64,000 nucleotides of DNA, taken from positions 62,001 through 126,000 of IMG/VR virus record IMGVR_UViG_3300042453_002472. One strand, 5' to 3'. How positions within the stretch are numbered: position 1 is the first letter of the stretch; each line of letters begins with the position of its first letter. The notes under the pieces were generated by a model. The model ran no database searches, had not been told where the DNA came from, and was given only the letters and a program-made list of their open reading frames with translations. Positions 53,387-62,506 of the stretch are shown here, one piece after another. A program made the position numbers and the translations under genes. Origin of the DNA: a virus.

Positions 53387-54313
53387 ATGTTTAATACACA
53401 AGAAAATACACTTTGGGTCGAATCATTTCGTCCCGACACATTAGAAGGATATATAGGTAATGAACATATCATTGAAAAAGTACGCATCTTTATTAATAAT
53501 GGTGATGTTCCTCACTTATTATTCTATGGTACCGCGGGTACTGGGAAGACCACGTTGGCAAAAATCATTGCCGGTAGTGTGGATGCCGATGTTATGTATA
53601 TAAATGCATCCGATGAAAACTCAGTAGATGCTGTACGGGATAAGATTAAACGTTATGCATCGACAGTAGGATTTCGACGATGGAAAATCATTATATTGGA
53701 TGAGGCTGATTATTTGACACCAAATGCTCAAGCAGCATTACGTAATTTAATGGAAACATATAGTAAAACAACCCGTTTTATTCTTACATGTAATTATGTA
53801 GAAAAGATTATTGATCCAATACAATCTCGTTGTCAAACATTTGCAATTACTCCTCCGAATAAAACAGATGTAGCAAAGCGGCTTGTGCAAGTATTAGAAG
53901 AAAAGCAAATTGAGTTTGATATTAAAGATGTTGCTGCAATAATTAATGCATCATATCCAGATATTCGTCGTGCAATTAATGCAGCACAAGCATCAGTTGT
54001 TAATAACACATTGCAACTAGATAAAGCAAGTGCTATACAAGCAAATTACATGACAGAAATATTAGATGTATTACGCAATTCTGCAGACAAGAAAGGTGCA
54101 TTCACTAAAATACGTCAAATTATTGCAGATAGCAAAGTAAGAGATTTTACGGCACTATACACATTTCTATATGACAATTTAGATGAATTCGCTCATGGAC
54201 ATGTAGCTCCATGCATTTTAATTATTGCAGAAGCTCAATACAAAGATGCATCTGTTGTAGACAAAGAAATCAACATAATGTCCATGTTTGTAAATATATT
54301 AGGAGAAATATGA
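53387..54313 (+). CDS. gp44: Clamp loader large subunit (gp44-like, RFC family)
   Basis: AAA+ ATPase that loads the clamp. Walker A YGTAGTGKTTLAK (48-55 core), Walker B ILDEADYLT (105-108 DEAD), and sensor/Arg motif IQSRCQTF. 308 residues against 319 in T4. GGAGG lies 14 bases before the ATG. ATGA overlap with the Zn-ribbon gene. Confidence 0.95.
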   Translation: MFNTQENTLWVESFRPDTLEGYIGNEHIIEKVRIFINNGDVPHLLFYGTAGTGKTTLAKIIAGSVDADVMYINASDENSVDAVRDKIKRYASTVGFRRWKIIILDEADYLTPNAQAALRNLMETYSKTTRFILTCNYVEKIIDPIQSRCQTFAITPPNKTDVAKRLVQVLEEKQIEFDIKDVAAIINASYPDIRRAINAAQASVVNNTLQLDKASAIQANYMTEILDVLRNSADKKGAFTKIRQIIADSKVRDFTALYTFLYDNLDEFAHGHVAPCILIIAEAQYKDASVVDKEINIMSMFVNILGEI

Positions 54314-54528
54314 GTAAATTAAATGTTAATATTGGCCCAAACGATATGCAGCCAATTCAATGCAAAGAATGTGATGGAATGTATTTTCGTCAAGTAATGG
54401 CAATTAACAAAGTATCAAAATTTCTAACAGGTGGGGATAAAGATACAATGGTTCCGGTTCCTGTGTTTCGATGTGATGATTGCGGGTCTATTCCAGAAGT
54501 GTTTCAACCCATTAAACTGAAAAAATAA
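54310..54528 (+). CDS. Zinc-ribbon small protein
   Basis: A 72-residue protein with CKEC...CDDC (two CXXC pairs) and FRQVMAINKVSKFLTGGDKD between them, typical of a Zn ribbon. The start overlaps gp44 stop by ATGA; an upstream in-frame ATG would be deep inside gp44. No known T4 counterpart was assigned. Confidence 0.72.
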   Translation: MSKLNVNIGPNDMQPIQCKECDGMYFRQVMAINKVSKFLTGGDKDTMVPVPVFRCDDCGSIPEVFQPIKLKK

Positions 54529-54740
54529 TGTCTAGCCCATACTATAAAGACGATGTAACAATTGTTTTTAAAACATCAGCTCGGAGCAATGCTAAAACCA
54601 AAATGAAAACATTGCGCAATAAAAGTATTGATGATGTGTTAGAACGTAAAATTCCCGGAATACCAGATACAGCAGTTATACTAGAAATGGGTATTGGTCC
54701 AAATTTCGAAAAACAATGGCGAACTAAATATAAACTATAA
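54528..54740 (+). CDS. Hypothetical small protein
   Basis: A 70-residue basic protein (MSSPYYKDDVTIVFKTSARS...), coupled to the Zn-ribbon gene by TAATG. No family recognised. Confidence 0.62.
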   Translation: MSSPYYKDDVTIVFKTSARSNAKTKMKTLRNKSIDDVLERKIPGIPDTAVILEMGIGPNFEKQWRTKYKL

Positions 54741-55193
54741 ATGGCAGAAGAAAAAAAGGGTGCAACTATCTTTGATTTTATCGAAGGCGTAACAAGCAAA
54801 AAGAAAGCATGGAATAAATGGAGTGAAACTGATCAAAAGGCATTTTCTCCATATATTGTTAATCGTTGGCTTTCTATGCGACAAGATTTAGTTGAGGTTA
54901 TTAATGAGTTACAGACATACACAATAGGGTTATTACGGCCACAAGAAACATATCGTCTTTATTACGAACTATTACCGCATAACAAGGCATTTGCTAAATA
55001 CATTAAAGGTAAAAAAGAAGATAAATTTTCCGATAAACTAATCTCTCAAGTTGCAGAGCACTACAAAGTAAGTCGTTCTGAAGCAACTGATTACGTGGAT
55101 TTGATGGATCAAACTAGTTGCACTCGTCTGCTAAATTTATATGGATATTCGGAGAAAGAAGTAAAAAACATGATGAAAGGAGTTAGAAAATGA
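54741..55193 (+). CDS. gp62: Clamp loader small subunit (gp62-like)
   Basis: Partner of gp44. 150 residues (T4: 187). IFDFIEGVTSKKKAW, SPYIVNRWLSMRQDLVEVINELQ and LMDQTSCTRLLNLYGY follow the gp62 pattern. The start abuts the previous stop. Less similar to T4 than the gp44 is. Confidence 0.78.
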   Translation: MAEEKKGATIFDFIEGVTSKKKAWNKWSETDQKAFSPYIVNRWLSMRQDLVEVINELQTYTIGLLRPQETYRLYYELLPHNKAFAKYIKGKKEDKFSDKLISQVAEHYKVSRSEATDYVDLMDQTSCTRLLNLYGYSEKEVKNMMKGVRK

Positions 55194-55435
55194 GTGTAAA
55201 CACGCAATCACATTACCGAGGTAAAGATAGCCTGTATAAATTCGCAGAAGATTGGGAACTTAATAGCTATGAATTTGATATTATTAAACGAATCGTACGT
55301 TGTCGTTACAAAGGATCATTTACCGAAGATTTAAATAAGACTAAAGATTTAATTGATATCTATTTAACAGAACAACAACATACACATACTCCAAAAATAA
55401 ATGTTATTGGATGTTCTTTGGATTTAACAAAATAG
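55190..55435 (+). CDS. DUF3310-like protein
   Basis: An 81-residue protein. SHYRGKDSLYKFAEDWELNSYEFDIIKRIVRCRYKGSFTEDLNKTKDLIDIYL follows the DUF3310 order (HY..., an N-terminal helix, KYI-R..KG-like, EDL.K). The family is common in phages and its role is unknown. Translated from an ATGA overlap with gp62. Confidence 0.62.
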   Translation: MSVNTQSHYRGKDSLYKFAEDWELNSYEFDIIKRIVRCRYKGSFTEDLNKTKDLIDIYLTEQQHTHTPKINVIGCSLDLTK

Positions 55436-55450
55436 TATTTTTTTTTTTGA

Positions 55451-55468
55451 TTATATTTATATTAAAAT
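55451..55468 (+). promoter_or_regulatory. Late-type box before CDS 55479
   Basis: TTATATTTATATTAAAAT after a T-tract (55438-55448), near-identical in layout to the 48089 box, with AGGA before the ATG. Confidence 0.48.
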
Positions 55469-55478
55469 TAGGAAATAT

Positions 55479-55916
55479 ATGATAAAACTAAAAAATATTC
55501 TAGCAGAAAATATGCGTCGTTTTAAAACTAAGAATTTAAACGAAGATGAAGATAAAGCATATAATGCACAACAAGATGCTATACGACTCAATAAAATTGC
55601 AAATCATTATTTAATGGAGCAAGAGACCATTAATTTTGATAAAAATTATTTTACTAATAAAAAACAAGGTCAAATTACTTTTGACGATTACGGGTTCCCA
55701 ACAGATGTTGATGGAGTTCAAATAACAGATTATGAAACTCAGTGGCAACCAAACTTCACCACAAAAAATTTTGGTGGGAGAGGAACTAAAGGTGGTAAAT
55801 ATAATTGGGTTTATGGTGAAACTGTTTCAACGGGTGTTAACGCTCCAGGGCAACAAAAACCAGGTATCTCAATTAAAGACGAGAATGAACAAGAGGTTGG
55901 TACATTTATTTTTTAA
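55479..55916 (+). CDS. Candidate internal head protein, MIKLKNILAE leader
   Basis: A 145-residue protein with MIKLKNILAE, then NMRRFKTKNLNE, then an unrelated acidic/Asn-rich body (QQDAIRLNKIANHYLMEQETI, FDDYGFPTDVDGVQITDYE, GRGTKGGKYNWVYGETVSTG). Two (I/L)XE sites flank the conserved second segment. Only the leader is shared with 34407 and 48124, which is what one expects if the leader is a targeting signal. Late box, no clear role for the body. Confidence 0.7.
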   Translation: MIKLKNILAENMRRFKTKNLNEDEDKAYNAQQDAIRLNKIANHYLMEQETINFDKNYFTNKKQGQITFDDYGFPTDVDGVQITDYETQWQPNFTTKNFGGRGTKGGKYNWVYGETVSTGVNAPGQQKPGISIKDENEQEVGTFIF

Positions 55917-55926
55917 ATAAAAACTA

Positions 55927-56007
55927 TGGAACTAAATAGATTTAGACAATTATTAGAATCAACAAAAAGAGTGGGTTTTTTTTATTTTATGGTATTTTAT
56001 TTATAAG
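55927..56007 (+). pseudogene. Truncated leader-like remnant
   Basis: A 26-codon frame MELNRFRQLLESTKRVGFFYFMVFYL starting 8 bp after the 55479 gene. The first 12 residues look like another targeting-type leader (QLLE site). It runs through an eight-T tract and then ends. Probably the remains of a further family member, or a chance ORF before the terminator. Confidence 0.35.
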
Positions 56008-56008
56008 T

Positions 56009-56035
56009 GGTGCAGCATTATTGCTGCACTTTTTT
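56009..56035 (+). terminator. Intrinsic terminator after 55479/55927
   Basis: GTGCAGCA-TTAT-TGCTGCAC perfect 8-bp stem, then T6 and ACTG. Confidence 0.92.
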
Positions 56036-56044
56036 ACTGTCCGG

Positions 56045-56073
56045 TTGTTTCCTATTATATTTTTTCTTATATT
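56045..56073 (+). promoter_or_regulatory. Leaderless promoter for RecB-like nuclease
   Basis: TTGTTT (56045-56050), 17 bp, TATATT (56068-56073), 6 nt, ATG at 56080. The same spacing and -35/-10 as the 30961 promoter. Confidence 0.6.
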
Positions 56074-56079
56074 TAATGT

Positions 56080-57036
56080 ATGAAAAATGGTTATATTAAT
56101 CCTGTCTATAAGCTATCATTACGCGATGCTGACACAGTTCCTCGTAGAATATCATATTCACAATGGTACATGTATGAACGGTGTCCGTTATCCTGGAAAC
56201 TTGCTTATATAGATGGATTGGCTCCATTCCAGGCTTCAATCGATACATGTTTTGGTACGGCATTCCACGAGACAATGCAGTATTATATTGAAGTTATGTA
56301 TACCAAATCGGTTAAACAAGCAGATGCGTTAGATTTGCGAAGTATACTAACTAACAAACTGCGAGAAGAATATCAACGCAATGTAACTGATACCGGATCA
56401 CACTTTTCCAATCCATTGCAGTTAGCAGAATATTTAGAAGATGGTGTTGCTATTTTGGAATGGTTCAAGAAACGACGCAAACAGTATTTTTCTACTAAAG
56501 ATTGGGAATTGGTAGGCATTGAAATAGAGTTATGTACCCCGGCATCGCCTAGTAATCCATCGGTTTATTTATTTGGATTTATTGATTTGGTTATACGCCA
56601 TATTCCAACTAATACTATACATGTATATGATATTAAAACAAGTCGTGGCGGTTGGAACAAATATCAAAAATCAGATCCTTTAAAAGCAGCCCAACTCGTA
56701 TTATATAAAAATAAATTTTCCGAGCAATTTGGTGTCCCGAAAGAAAATATTGTAGTTGAGTTTTTTATTGTGAAACGCAAAATGATTGAAGAGTCAATGT
56801 TTCCACAAAAACGCATACAATTATTTAAACCTAGCTCCGGCACGGTAACACAACGCAAAGTTCAACGTCAAATTGATGCATTTGTAGAACATTGTTTCGA
56901 TTCTGAAGGAAATAAACTTGCAGATAAACCATATATGGCCATTTCTGGAAAGGGTGATAAAAATTGCAAGTATTGTCCATTCAAAACAGATTATATGAAT
57001 TGTCCTAAAGAAAATAGGATTCGTGCCGAAAAATAA
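56080..57036 (+). CDS. RecB/Cas4-like PD-(D/E)XK exonuclease with Fe-S cysteines
   Basis: A 318-residue protein. FHETM (His63), GFIDLV (Asp169) and VYDIKTS (Asp184, Lys186) form the RecB-family active site. Cys35 and Cys296/299/308 (CKYCP.....MNCP) are placed as the four ligands of a 4Fe-4S cluster, as in AddB and Cas4. Likely processes DNA ends in recombination or degrades host DNA. It shares an almost identical promoter with the PolA-like operon, suggesting co-expression. Confidence 0.85.
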   Translation: MKNGYINPVYKLSLRDADTVPRRISYSQWYMYERCPLSWKLAYIDGLAPFQASIDTCFGTAFHETMQYYIEVMYTKSVKQADALDLRSILTNKLREEYQRNVTDTGSHFSNPLQLAEYLEDGVAILEWFKKRRKQYFSTKDWELVGIEIELCTPASPSNPSVYLFGFIDLVIRHIPTNTIHVYDIKTSRGGWNKYQKSDPLKAAQLVLYKNKFSEQFGVPKENIVVEFFIVKRKMIEESMFPQKRIQLFKPSSGTVTQRKVQRQIDAFVEHCFDSEGNKLADKPYMAISGKGDKNCKYCPFKTDYMNCPKENRIRAEK

Positions 57037-57043
57037 CTATAAT
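57015..57043 (+). promoter_or_regulatory. Near-leaderless promoter candidate for CDS 57049
   Basis: TAGGAT (57015-57020), 17 bp, TATAAT (57038-57043), 5 nt, ATG at 57049. The -35 has one base different from TTGGAT. Confidence 0.38.
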
Positions 57044-57048
57044 ATAGT

Positions 57049-57258
57049 ATGATTCAATATAAACATAAACATGCATATGTATATCGATTTGAAATACAAA
57101 AGCGAGCCCCATTTGTAGGATGGGAAGTTATGGAATATGTTTTACTAACTGATGAAACTGGACCTAATAGTAAAAGTAACCGACAACTATTAGAAACTGG
57201 ATTACGAATAGCATATAATCATATGCCAAAGAGTGTTAAATTTTCATATGAAAAATAA
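57049..57258 (+). CDS. Hypothetical small protein
   Basis: A 69-residue protein (YRFEIQKRAPFVGWEVMEYVLLTDETG...), strand-rich N-terminus followed by a helix. No family recognised. Next gene starts one base after its stop. Confidence 0.6.
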   Translation: MIQYKHKHAYVYRFEIQKRAPFVGWEVMEYVLLTDETGPNSKSNRQLLETGLRIAYNHMPKSVKFSYEK

Positions 57259-57259
57259 T

Positions 57260-57664
57260 ATGGCAAAAGTAGCATTAATCGGAAATACAGGTTGGCAAAA
57301 TAAACGCAAAGTTCAGGAAACATTGCAAATGTTAAAACGTAAATTTCCAGATGATCTGATTATTATTGGAGCTGGTGGGAATGAAGGTGCTAATTATTTT
57401 GTAAGAAAATTTGCATTAGAATTCGGAATGAATTATCAGGAATTCAATCCATCATTTTCTGGATATAATTTATATTCAGCAATGCCAGAATCATATTATG
57501 GTAAAAAATATCATTTTTCACAATTACATCATCGCATGAAACTAATTGCACAACAATGTGATTACATGATGATTATGACTAATGAATCACAATTAGACCC
57601 GGTATTACAAACAGCATATACTAATGTGAACAAGTTGAATAAACCAGTGGTTATTTTAGGTTAG
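57260..57664 (+). CDS. SLOG-like (DUF2493-type) Rossmann protein
   Basis: A 134-residue protein. KVALIGNTGWQNKRKVQETLQ, IIIGAGGNEGANYFVRKFALEFG and a final KPVVILG have the order of SLOG/YspA Rossmann proteins that sense or process nucleotide derivatives. The ATG at 57260 was taken because it follows the previous stop by one base; the upstream in-frame ATG falls in the previous gene. Confidence 0.6.
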   Translation: MAKVALIGNTGWQNKRKVQETLQMLKRKFPDDLIIIGAGGNEGANYFVRKFALEFGMNYQEFNPSFSGYNLYSAMPESYYGKKYHFSQLHHRMKLIAQQCDYMMIMTNESQLDPVLQTAYTNVNKLNKPVVILG

Positions 57665-57680
57665 TAATATTTATAATAAA
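57665..57680 (+). promoter_or_regulatory. Late-type box before the glycosyltransferase operon
   Basis: TAATATTTATAATAAA, the same core as at 24359, followed by AAGGAA before the ATG at 57698. Confidence 0.48.
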
Positions 57681-57697
57681 GTTATAAGGAATAATAA

Positions 57698-59188
57698 ATG
57701 GAGTTACCAAAGTTAAAAAAAATTGATCCAAACAAGCCAGCAAAAAAGAAAATTTTATTGTTAGCAGATGATTTTCGTTTACCATCCGGTATTGGAACAA
57801 TTAGCAAAGAAATTATTTTCAGCACAGTTAAAGAATTTGATTGGGTTCAAATTGGAGCTGCAATCAATCATCCGGATGCTGGCAAGGCATTTGATTTGTC
57901 TGCAGAAATTGCCCAAGAAACTGGGGTAGAAGATGCATCAGTTAAATTGATACCATATAATGGATATGGCGACCGAAATATTTTATTTGCGGTACTAAAT
58001 CAAGAAAAGCCTGATGCTATTCTTCATTTCACCGATCCTCGTTATTGGACTTGGTTGTATGCGATCGAACATGAAATCAAAACAACCTTTGGTATTCCTA
58101 TTACCTATTATTCAATTTGGGATGATTTACCATATCCAATGTGGAATGCCCCATATTACGGTAGTTGTGATATGATTATGGGAATTAGCAAACAGTCTGA
58201 TAATATCCATAAAGAAGTGCTTAAACAGAACGGATTTGGTGTTGTAGATTACGACAACGGAGATTCAGTACCTGCAGATATTAAATGGAATGATGCAATC
58301 ACCGGTTTCGTGCCTCACGGATTAAATCATAACACGTTCAAACCATTAGAAGCTACAAATCCAGCATACGCAACAATGTTTGAAAGAATTAAAAAACAAA
58401 ATGATGTAGACTTTGTAGTATTTTGGAATAACCGAAACATCCGAAGAAAACAGCCAGGTGATGTAATATTAGCATTCAAACACTTTACAGATCAACTACC
58501 AGAAGATAAACGATCTAAAGTTGCATTACTAATGCATACGCAACCAATCGACGAAAATGGAACCGATTTACGTGCAGTAGCAAAAGTACTTGCCCCGCAA
58601 TGTAAAATTATTTTTTCAGAACAAAAATTATCTGGAACGGATCTAAACGCAATGTATAATGTTGCAGATGTAGTGGTAAATATTGGTTCTAATGAAGGTT
58701 GGGGTCTAAGTTCAACCGAAGCAATATTAGCTGGAATCCCGATTATTAACAACGTAACTGGCGGATTGCAAGATCAATGTGGGTTCGTAGATGAAAATGG
58801 CGAATGGATTTGTTTTAACGGAGAGTTTTCTACAAATCACACCGGTAAATATAAAAAACATGGATCTTGGGTAAAACCAGTATTTCCAACCAACCGTTCA
58901 TTGCAAGGATCACCAGCAACACCATATATTTTTGATGATAGAGCTCAATTTGAAGATGTTTCAGACGCAATCATGTATTGGTATCAAATGTCTAAATTAG
59001 AAAGAGACACGAGAGGATTAGCAGGAAGACAATGGGCTTTAGAAAACGGATTAACGGCAGAGCAAATGGGTAATAAAATGATTGATATGTATCGTTATTT
59101 GTTTACCGCATATAAACAACCAAGACCTTCATACACATTACACCAAGTACAGCCAACAGAATATAAACAAACAGGAATAGTAGCATAA
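57698..59188 (+). CDS. GT4-family glycosyltransferase
   Basis: A 496-residue GT-B protein. NEGWGLSSTEAILAGIPII (Glu333 and Glu341, the EX7E motif) is the donor-sugar signature. The start, MELPKLKKIDPN, repeats a motif at the end of the next protein (QLKKIELPKLQK). N-terminal PSGIGTISKEI is the acceptor Rossmann. A late-type box suggests expression with virion proteins, which would fit capsid or fibre glycosylation; a host-surface role is also possible. Confidence 0.88.
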   Translation: MELPKLKKIDPNKPAKKKILLLADDFRLPSGIGTISKEIIFSTVKEFDWVQIGAAINHPDAGKAFDLSAEIAQETGVEDASVKLIPYNGYGDRNILFAVLNQEKPDAILHFTDPRYWTWLYAIEHEIKTTFGIPITYYSIWDDLPYPMWNAPYYGSCDMIMGISKQSDNIHKEVLKQNGFGVVDYDNGDSVPADIKWNDAITGFVPHGLNHNTFKPLEATNPAYATMFERIKKQNDVDFVVFWNNRNIRRKQPGDVILAFKHFTDQLPEDKRSKVALLMHTQPIDENGTDLRAVAKVLAPQCKIIFSEQKLSGTDLNAMYNVADVVVNIGSNEGWGLSSTEAILAGIPIINNVTGGLQDQCGFVDENGEWICFNGEFSTNHTGKYKKHGSWVKPVFPTNRSLQGSPATPYIFDDRAQFEDVSDAIMYWYQMSKLERDTRGLAGRQWALENGLTAEQMGNKMIDMYRYLFTAYKQPRPSYTLHQVQPTEYKQTGIVA

Positions 59189-60453
59189 TGAGAAACGTAG
59201 TTATAGCATCACCAGTAGCAACACAAAGTGGTTATGGACATCATGCACGTGAAATTATCACGAATATTATAGAACAAAAATCAGATGAATGGGATGTAAA
59301 ATTAGTATCATTGCCATGGGGAGCGACTCCAATGTCATATCCATTGGTACCTGATTTGCAACGAAGAATCATTCCGTTGCCACTAACACAGCAACCTGAC
59401 ATATGGATTCAAATTTCTGTTCCTAATGAATTACAACCAGTAGGTAAATACAATATCGGAGTAACTGCAGGAACCGAAGGAGATATTTGCCCGGAGGATT
59501 GGATTGATAAATTAAATGCCATGCAATTAATTATTGTTCCGAGTGAATTTACTAAAACAGTGTTTATTGAAACTTCTAAAAAGCATAACAAACCATTAAC
59601 TGTTAAAATAGAGGTAATTCCAGAATATTTTGTTGAGACGGTTTATAATAATAAAGATGTTGTAGCATCAGTACCTGCATTGGATGACATTAAAGAGTCT
59701 TGGGCGTATTTATCAGTTGGTCATTGGTTGCAAGGACAAATCGGTGAGGATCGAAAAAATATTTCTGGACTTGTGCATTGTTTTTTCAATACATTCAAAA
59801 ATACAAAAGATATGCCGGCCTTAATATTAAAAACGAGTGGGGCTACTTATAGTATAATGGATCGAATGGATATTGAATCCAAAGTATTACAGATACGAGA
59901 TATGTTCGGTAACGCAAAACTTCCAAATGTATATGTATTGCATGGTGAGTTGACAGATGCTGAAATGAATGCATTGTATAATCATAGCAAAGTAAAAGCA
60001 ATGGTAACATTTACTAAATCTGAAGGATTTGGTCGACCATTATTAGAATTTTCTACAACCGGTAAACCTATTATAGCACCGCATTATTCTGGACAAGCTG
60101 ATTTCTTGAAAAAAGATTTTATATGTGAATTGCCAGGCGGATTAACACCAATTCATGCATCTGCACAAAATCCATTTTTAATTGGAGATGCAAAATGGTT
60201 TACTCCTGATTATACATACGCCGGCAAGATGTTGCAGGATGTTCGTAAAAACTACAAGAAATGGTGTGATTTAGCAAAACGACAAAGATACTTTGTTAAT
60301 AGCACATTTACTAAAACTGCTGTATCAGATATCTATAAGAACGTATTACAGCACATAGAAGAAATGGTAGCAAAGATACCAAAGCCAGTAGAACTTAAGT
60401 TACCGCAGCTAAAAAAGATAGAATTGCCTAAGTTACAAAAGGTTGGAGAATAA
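59188..60453 (+). CDS. GT4-family glycosyltransferase
   Basis: A 421-residue GT-B protein. SEGFGRPLLEFSTTGKPII (Glu279, Glu287) is the EX7E motif. N-terminal QSGYGHHAREI is the Rossmann start. It ends with PKPVELKLPQLKKIELPKLQK, whose LPKLKKI-type motif also opens the preceding GT, a possible docking tag. Coupled to it by TAATG. Confidence 0.88.
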   Translation: MRNVVIASPVATQSGYGHHAREIITNIIEQKSDEWDVKLVSLPWGATPMSYPLVPDLQRRIIPLPLTQQPDIWIQISVPNELQPVGKYNIGVTAGTEGDICPEDWIDKLNAMQLIIVPSEFTKTVFIETSKKHNKPLTVKIEVIPEYFVETVYNNKDVVASVPALDDIKESWAYLSVGHWLQGQIGEDRKNISGLVHCFFNTFKNTKDMPALILKTSGATYSIMDRMDIESKVLQIRDMFGNAKLPNVYVLHGELTDAEMNALYNHSKVKAMVTFTKSEGFGRPLLEFSTTGKPIIAPHYSGQADFLKKDFICELPGGLTPIHASAQNPFLIGDAKWFTPDYTYAGKMLQDVRKNYKKWCDLAKRQRYFVNSTFTKTAVSDIYKNVLQHIEEMVAKIPKPVELKLPQLKKIELPKLQKVGE

Positions 60454-60471
60454 TTTAAAATAACGTATTAT
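60443..60471 (+). promoter_or_regulatory. Near-leaderless promoter for CDS 60477
   Basis: TTGGAG (60443-60448, inside the end of the preceding GT gene), 17 bp, TATTAT (60466-60471), 5 nt, ATG at 60477. Confidence 0.5.
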
Positions 60472-60476
60472 ATATT

Positions 60477-61124
60477 ATGAAAATAAGTTATGCTGTAACC
60501 GTTTGTGATGAATTTATAGAAATTCAACGATTGTTAGCGTTTTTGTTAGAACATAAACAACCTCATGACGAAATCGTTATTCAAATGGATTTGTCTGTAG
60601 CTGATCTTAATAGTATGTCAGAAGCTAAAAAATTAGTTTGGCAGTATATCATGAAACATAATGAACAAGGGCATTGCCGAGTTATATTTAACCCATTAAA
60701 TAGCGATTTCTCAGCATTTAAAAATCATTTAACCCAACAATGTACCGGAGATTATATCTTCCAAATTGATGCTGATGAATACCCATCAGAGGATTTAATT
60801 AAACATTTACATGAGCTTTTAGAATTAAATCCTGAAATGGATATTTTCTTAGTACCACGAGTAAACACAGTTGAGGGTTTAACACCTGAACATATTCAAC
60901 AATGGGGCTGGAAAGTAAACGAAAAAGGTTGGGTTAATTGGCCTGATTTTCAATGGCGTATTTGGAGAAATGTACCTGAAATTAAATGGATAAATAAAGT
61001 ACATGAGCGGTTGGATGGGTTCAAAACATATACTATTCTACCAGATGTAGAATATTTTGCTTTATATCACCCAAAAACAATTGACCGACAAGAAAAACAA
61101 AATAATTTTTACAATACATTATGA
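60477..61124 (+). CDS. GT2-family glycosyltransferase
   Basis: A 215-residue GT-A protein. Opening ISYAVTVCDEFIEIQRLLAFL is the nucleotide-binding start and QIDADEYPSEDLIKHL carries the DXD-type motif. Later residues VNEKGWVNWPDFQWRIWRN may form the acceptor site. First gene of a sugar operon; overlaps the next start (ATGA). Confidence 0.85.
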   Translation: MKISYAVTVCDEFIEIQRLLAFLLEHKQPHDEIVIQMDLSVADLNSMSEAKKLVWQYIMKHNEQGHCRVIFNPLNSDFSAFKNHLTQQCTGDYIFQIDADEYPSEDLIKHLHELLELNPEMDIFLVPRVNTVEGLTPEHIQQWGWKVNEKGWVNWPDFQWRIWRNVPEIKWINKVHERLDGFKTYTILPDVEYFALYHPKTIDRQEKQNNFYNTL

Positions 61125-62506
61125 TTAATAAAACGTACACTGATTTAGAACGAGAATTCATAGATTCTAAAGATTTAAAAGTAGAAGATATTTTAAATCT
61201 AGTAGAAAAGTTCATCAAACATAAAGAATCATCTAAAACATGGGAAGCTGGTAAAGATTTAGTTCAATATGCTGGAAATTATTTTGATGAAAAAGAATAT
61301 ATAGCAGCAGTTAAAACATTACTAGGAGGATGGTTAGTTTTAGGACAAGAAGGTATACGTTTCGAATCCAGATTTCCTAAACGGTTAGGTAAAAAATTAG
61401 GAATTTTAACGAACAGTGGATCTAGTGCAAATTTATTAATGTTAGCAGCATTAACCTCAAAACGAGGTATGAATTTGCCAAAAGGAACTAAAGTATTAAC
61501 TCCAATTGCTGGATTTCCTACAACAATTAATCCTATTTTGCAGTTAGGATTTACTCCGGTATTTGTGGATATTGAATTAGAATCTTTAAATTTAAATTTA
61601 GATCAAGTAGAACAAAAATTAAAAGAAGATCCGGATATTAAAGTTATAACATTTGCACATGTTTTAGGAAATCCTCCTAATATGGATCGTTTAATGGAAT
61701 TGGTTGAAAAATACAATTTAATTTTATTAGAAGATTGCTGCGATGCATTAGGTTCAAAATACAAAGATCAGCCATTAGGAACATATGGCAAAATGGCCAG
61801 TTGTTCATTTTATCCAGCACATCATATTACTATGGGTGAAGGCGGTTTTGTTGCATGTAATGATTTAGAAACGGAGCGAATTTTAAGAAGTTTTAGAGAT
61901 TGGGGTCGAGGCTGTTATTGTGTAGGAAAACAAAATCAGTTAGAATGCGGAATGTGTAATCAACGATTTAATAATTGGTTACCAGCTCTGCCAAATGACG
62001 TATTTGACCATAAATATGTTTACGAAGAAATTGGTTATAATTTAAAACCAATAGAAATGCAAGCTGCTATGGCATTTGTGCAAATGCAAAAATTAGAAGA
62101 AATAGGTCAAATTCGAAGAAAAAATCACGCATTAATTGTTGATATTTTTAAATCATATGAACAATTCTTTTATTTACCAAAAGCAACAGAACACGCAGAT
62201 CCAGATTGGTTTGCTGTAGCATTAACGGTAAAAGATGGTGCTGGATTTACGAGAGCCGAATTTTGTCAATTTTTAGAATCACACAAAATACAAACACGGC
62301 CATATTTTGCTGGTAATATTATGTTACAGCCAGCATATCAAGGATTAATGGATCCTGAACAAGTAATCAATGATTTTCCAATAGCCAGAAAAGTTACAAC
62401 CGATACATTCTTTTTAGGTTGTAGTCCAGTTATTACAGAAGAACAAATTGCATATATTAAAACAATTGTAGATAAATTTTTTAATTTTAATTTTAAGAAT
62501 AAATAA
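61121..62506 (+). CDS. rfbH: RfbH-like sugar 3-dehydratase (PLP, Fe-S)
   Basis: Dehydrase removing the 3-OH from a 4-keto-6-deoxy nucleotide sugar, on the way to 3,6-dideoxyhexoses. DegT/AHBA fold, but the PLP lysine is replaced: YPAHHITMGEGG has His234-His235. Cysteines 265, 267, 276 and 279 (CYC...CGMC) and DWGRG match RfbH (E1), which carries a 2Fe-2S cluster and needs a reductase partner. 461 residues. Next to gmd, which makes a GDP sugar, whereas RfbH classically uses CDP sugars. Confidence 0.88.
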   Translation: MINKTYTDLEREFIDSKDLKVEDILNLVEKFIKHKESSKTWEAGKDLVQYAGNYFDEKEYIAAVKTLLGGWLVLGQEGIRFESRFPKRLGKKLGILTNSGSSANLLMLAALTSKRGMNLPKGTKVLTPIAGFPTTINPILQLGFTPVFVDIELESLNLNLDQVEQKLKEDPDIKVITFAHVLGNPPNMDRLMELVEKYNLILLEDCCDALGSKYKDQPLGTYGKMASCSFYPAHHITMGEGGFVACNDLETERILRSFRDWGRGCYCVGKQNQLECGMCNQRFNNWLPALPNDVFDHKYVYEEIGYNLKPIEMQAAMAFVQMQKLEEIGQIRRKNHALIVDIFKSYEQFFYLPKATEHADPDWFAVALTVKDGAGFTRAEFCQFLESHKIQTRPYFAGNIMLQPAYQGLMDPEQVINDFPIARKVTTDTFFLGCSPVITEEQIAYIKTIVDKFFNFNFKNK

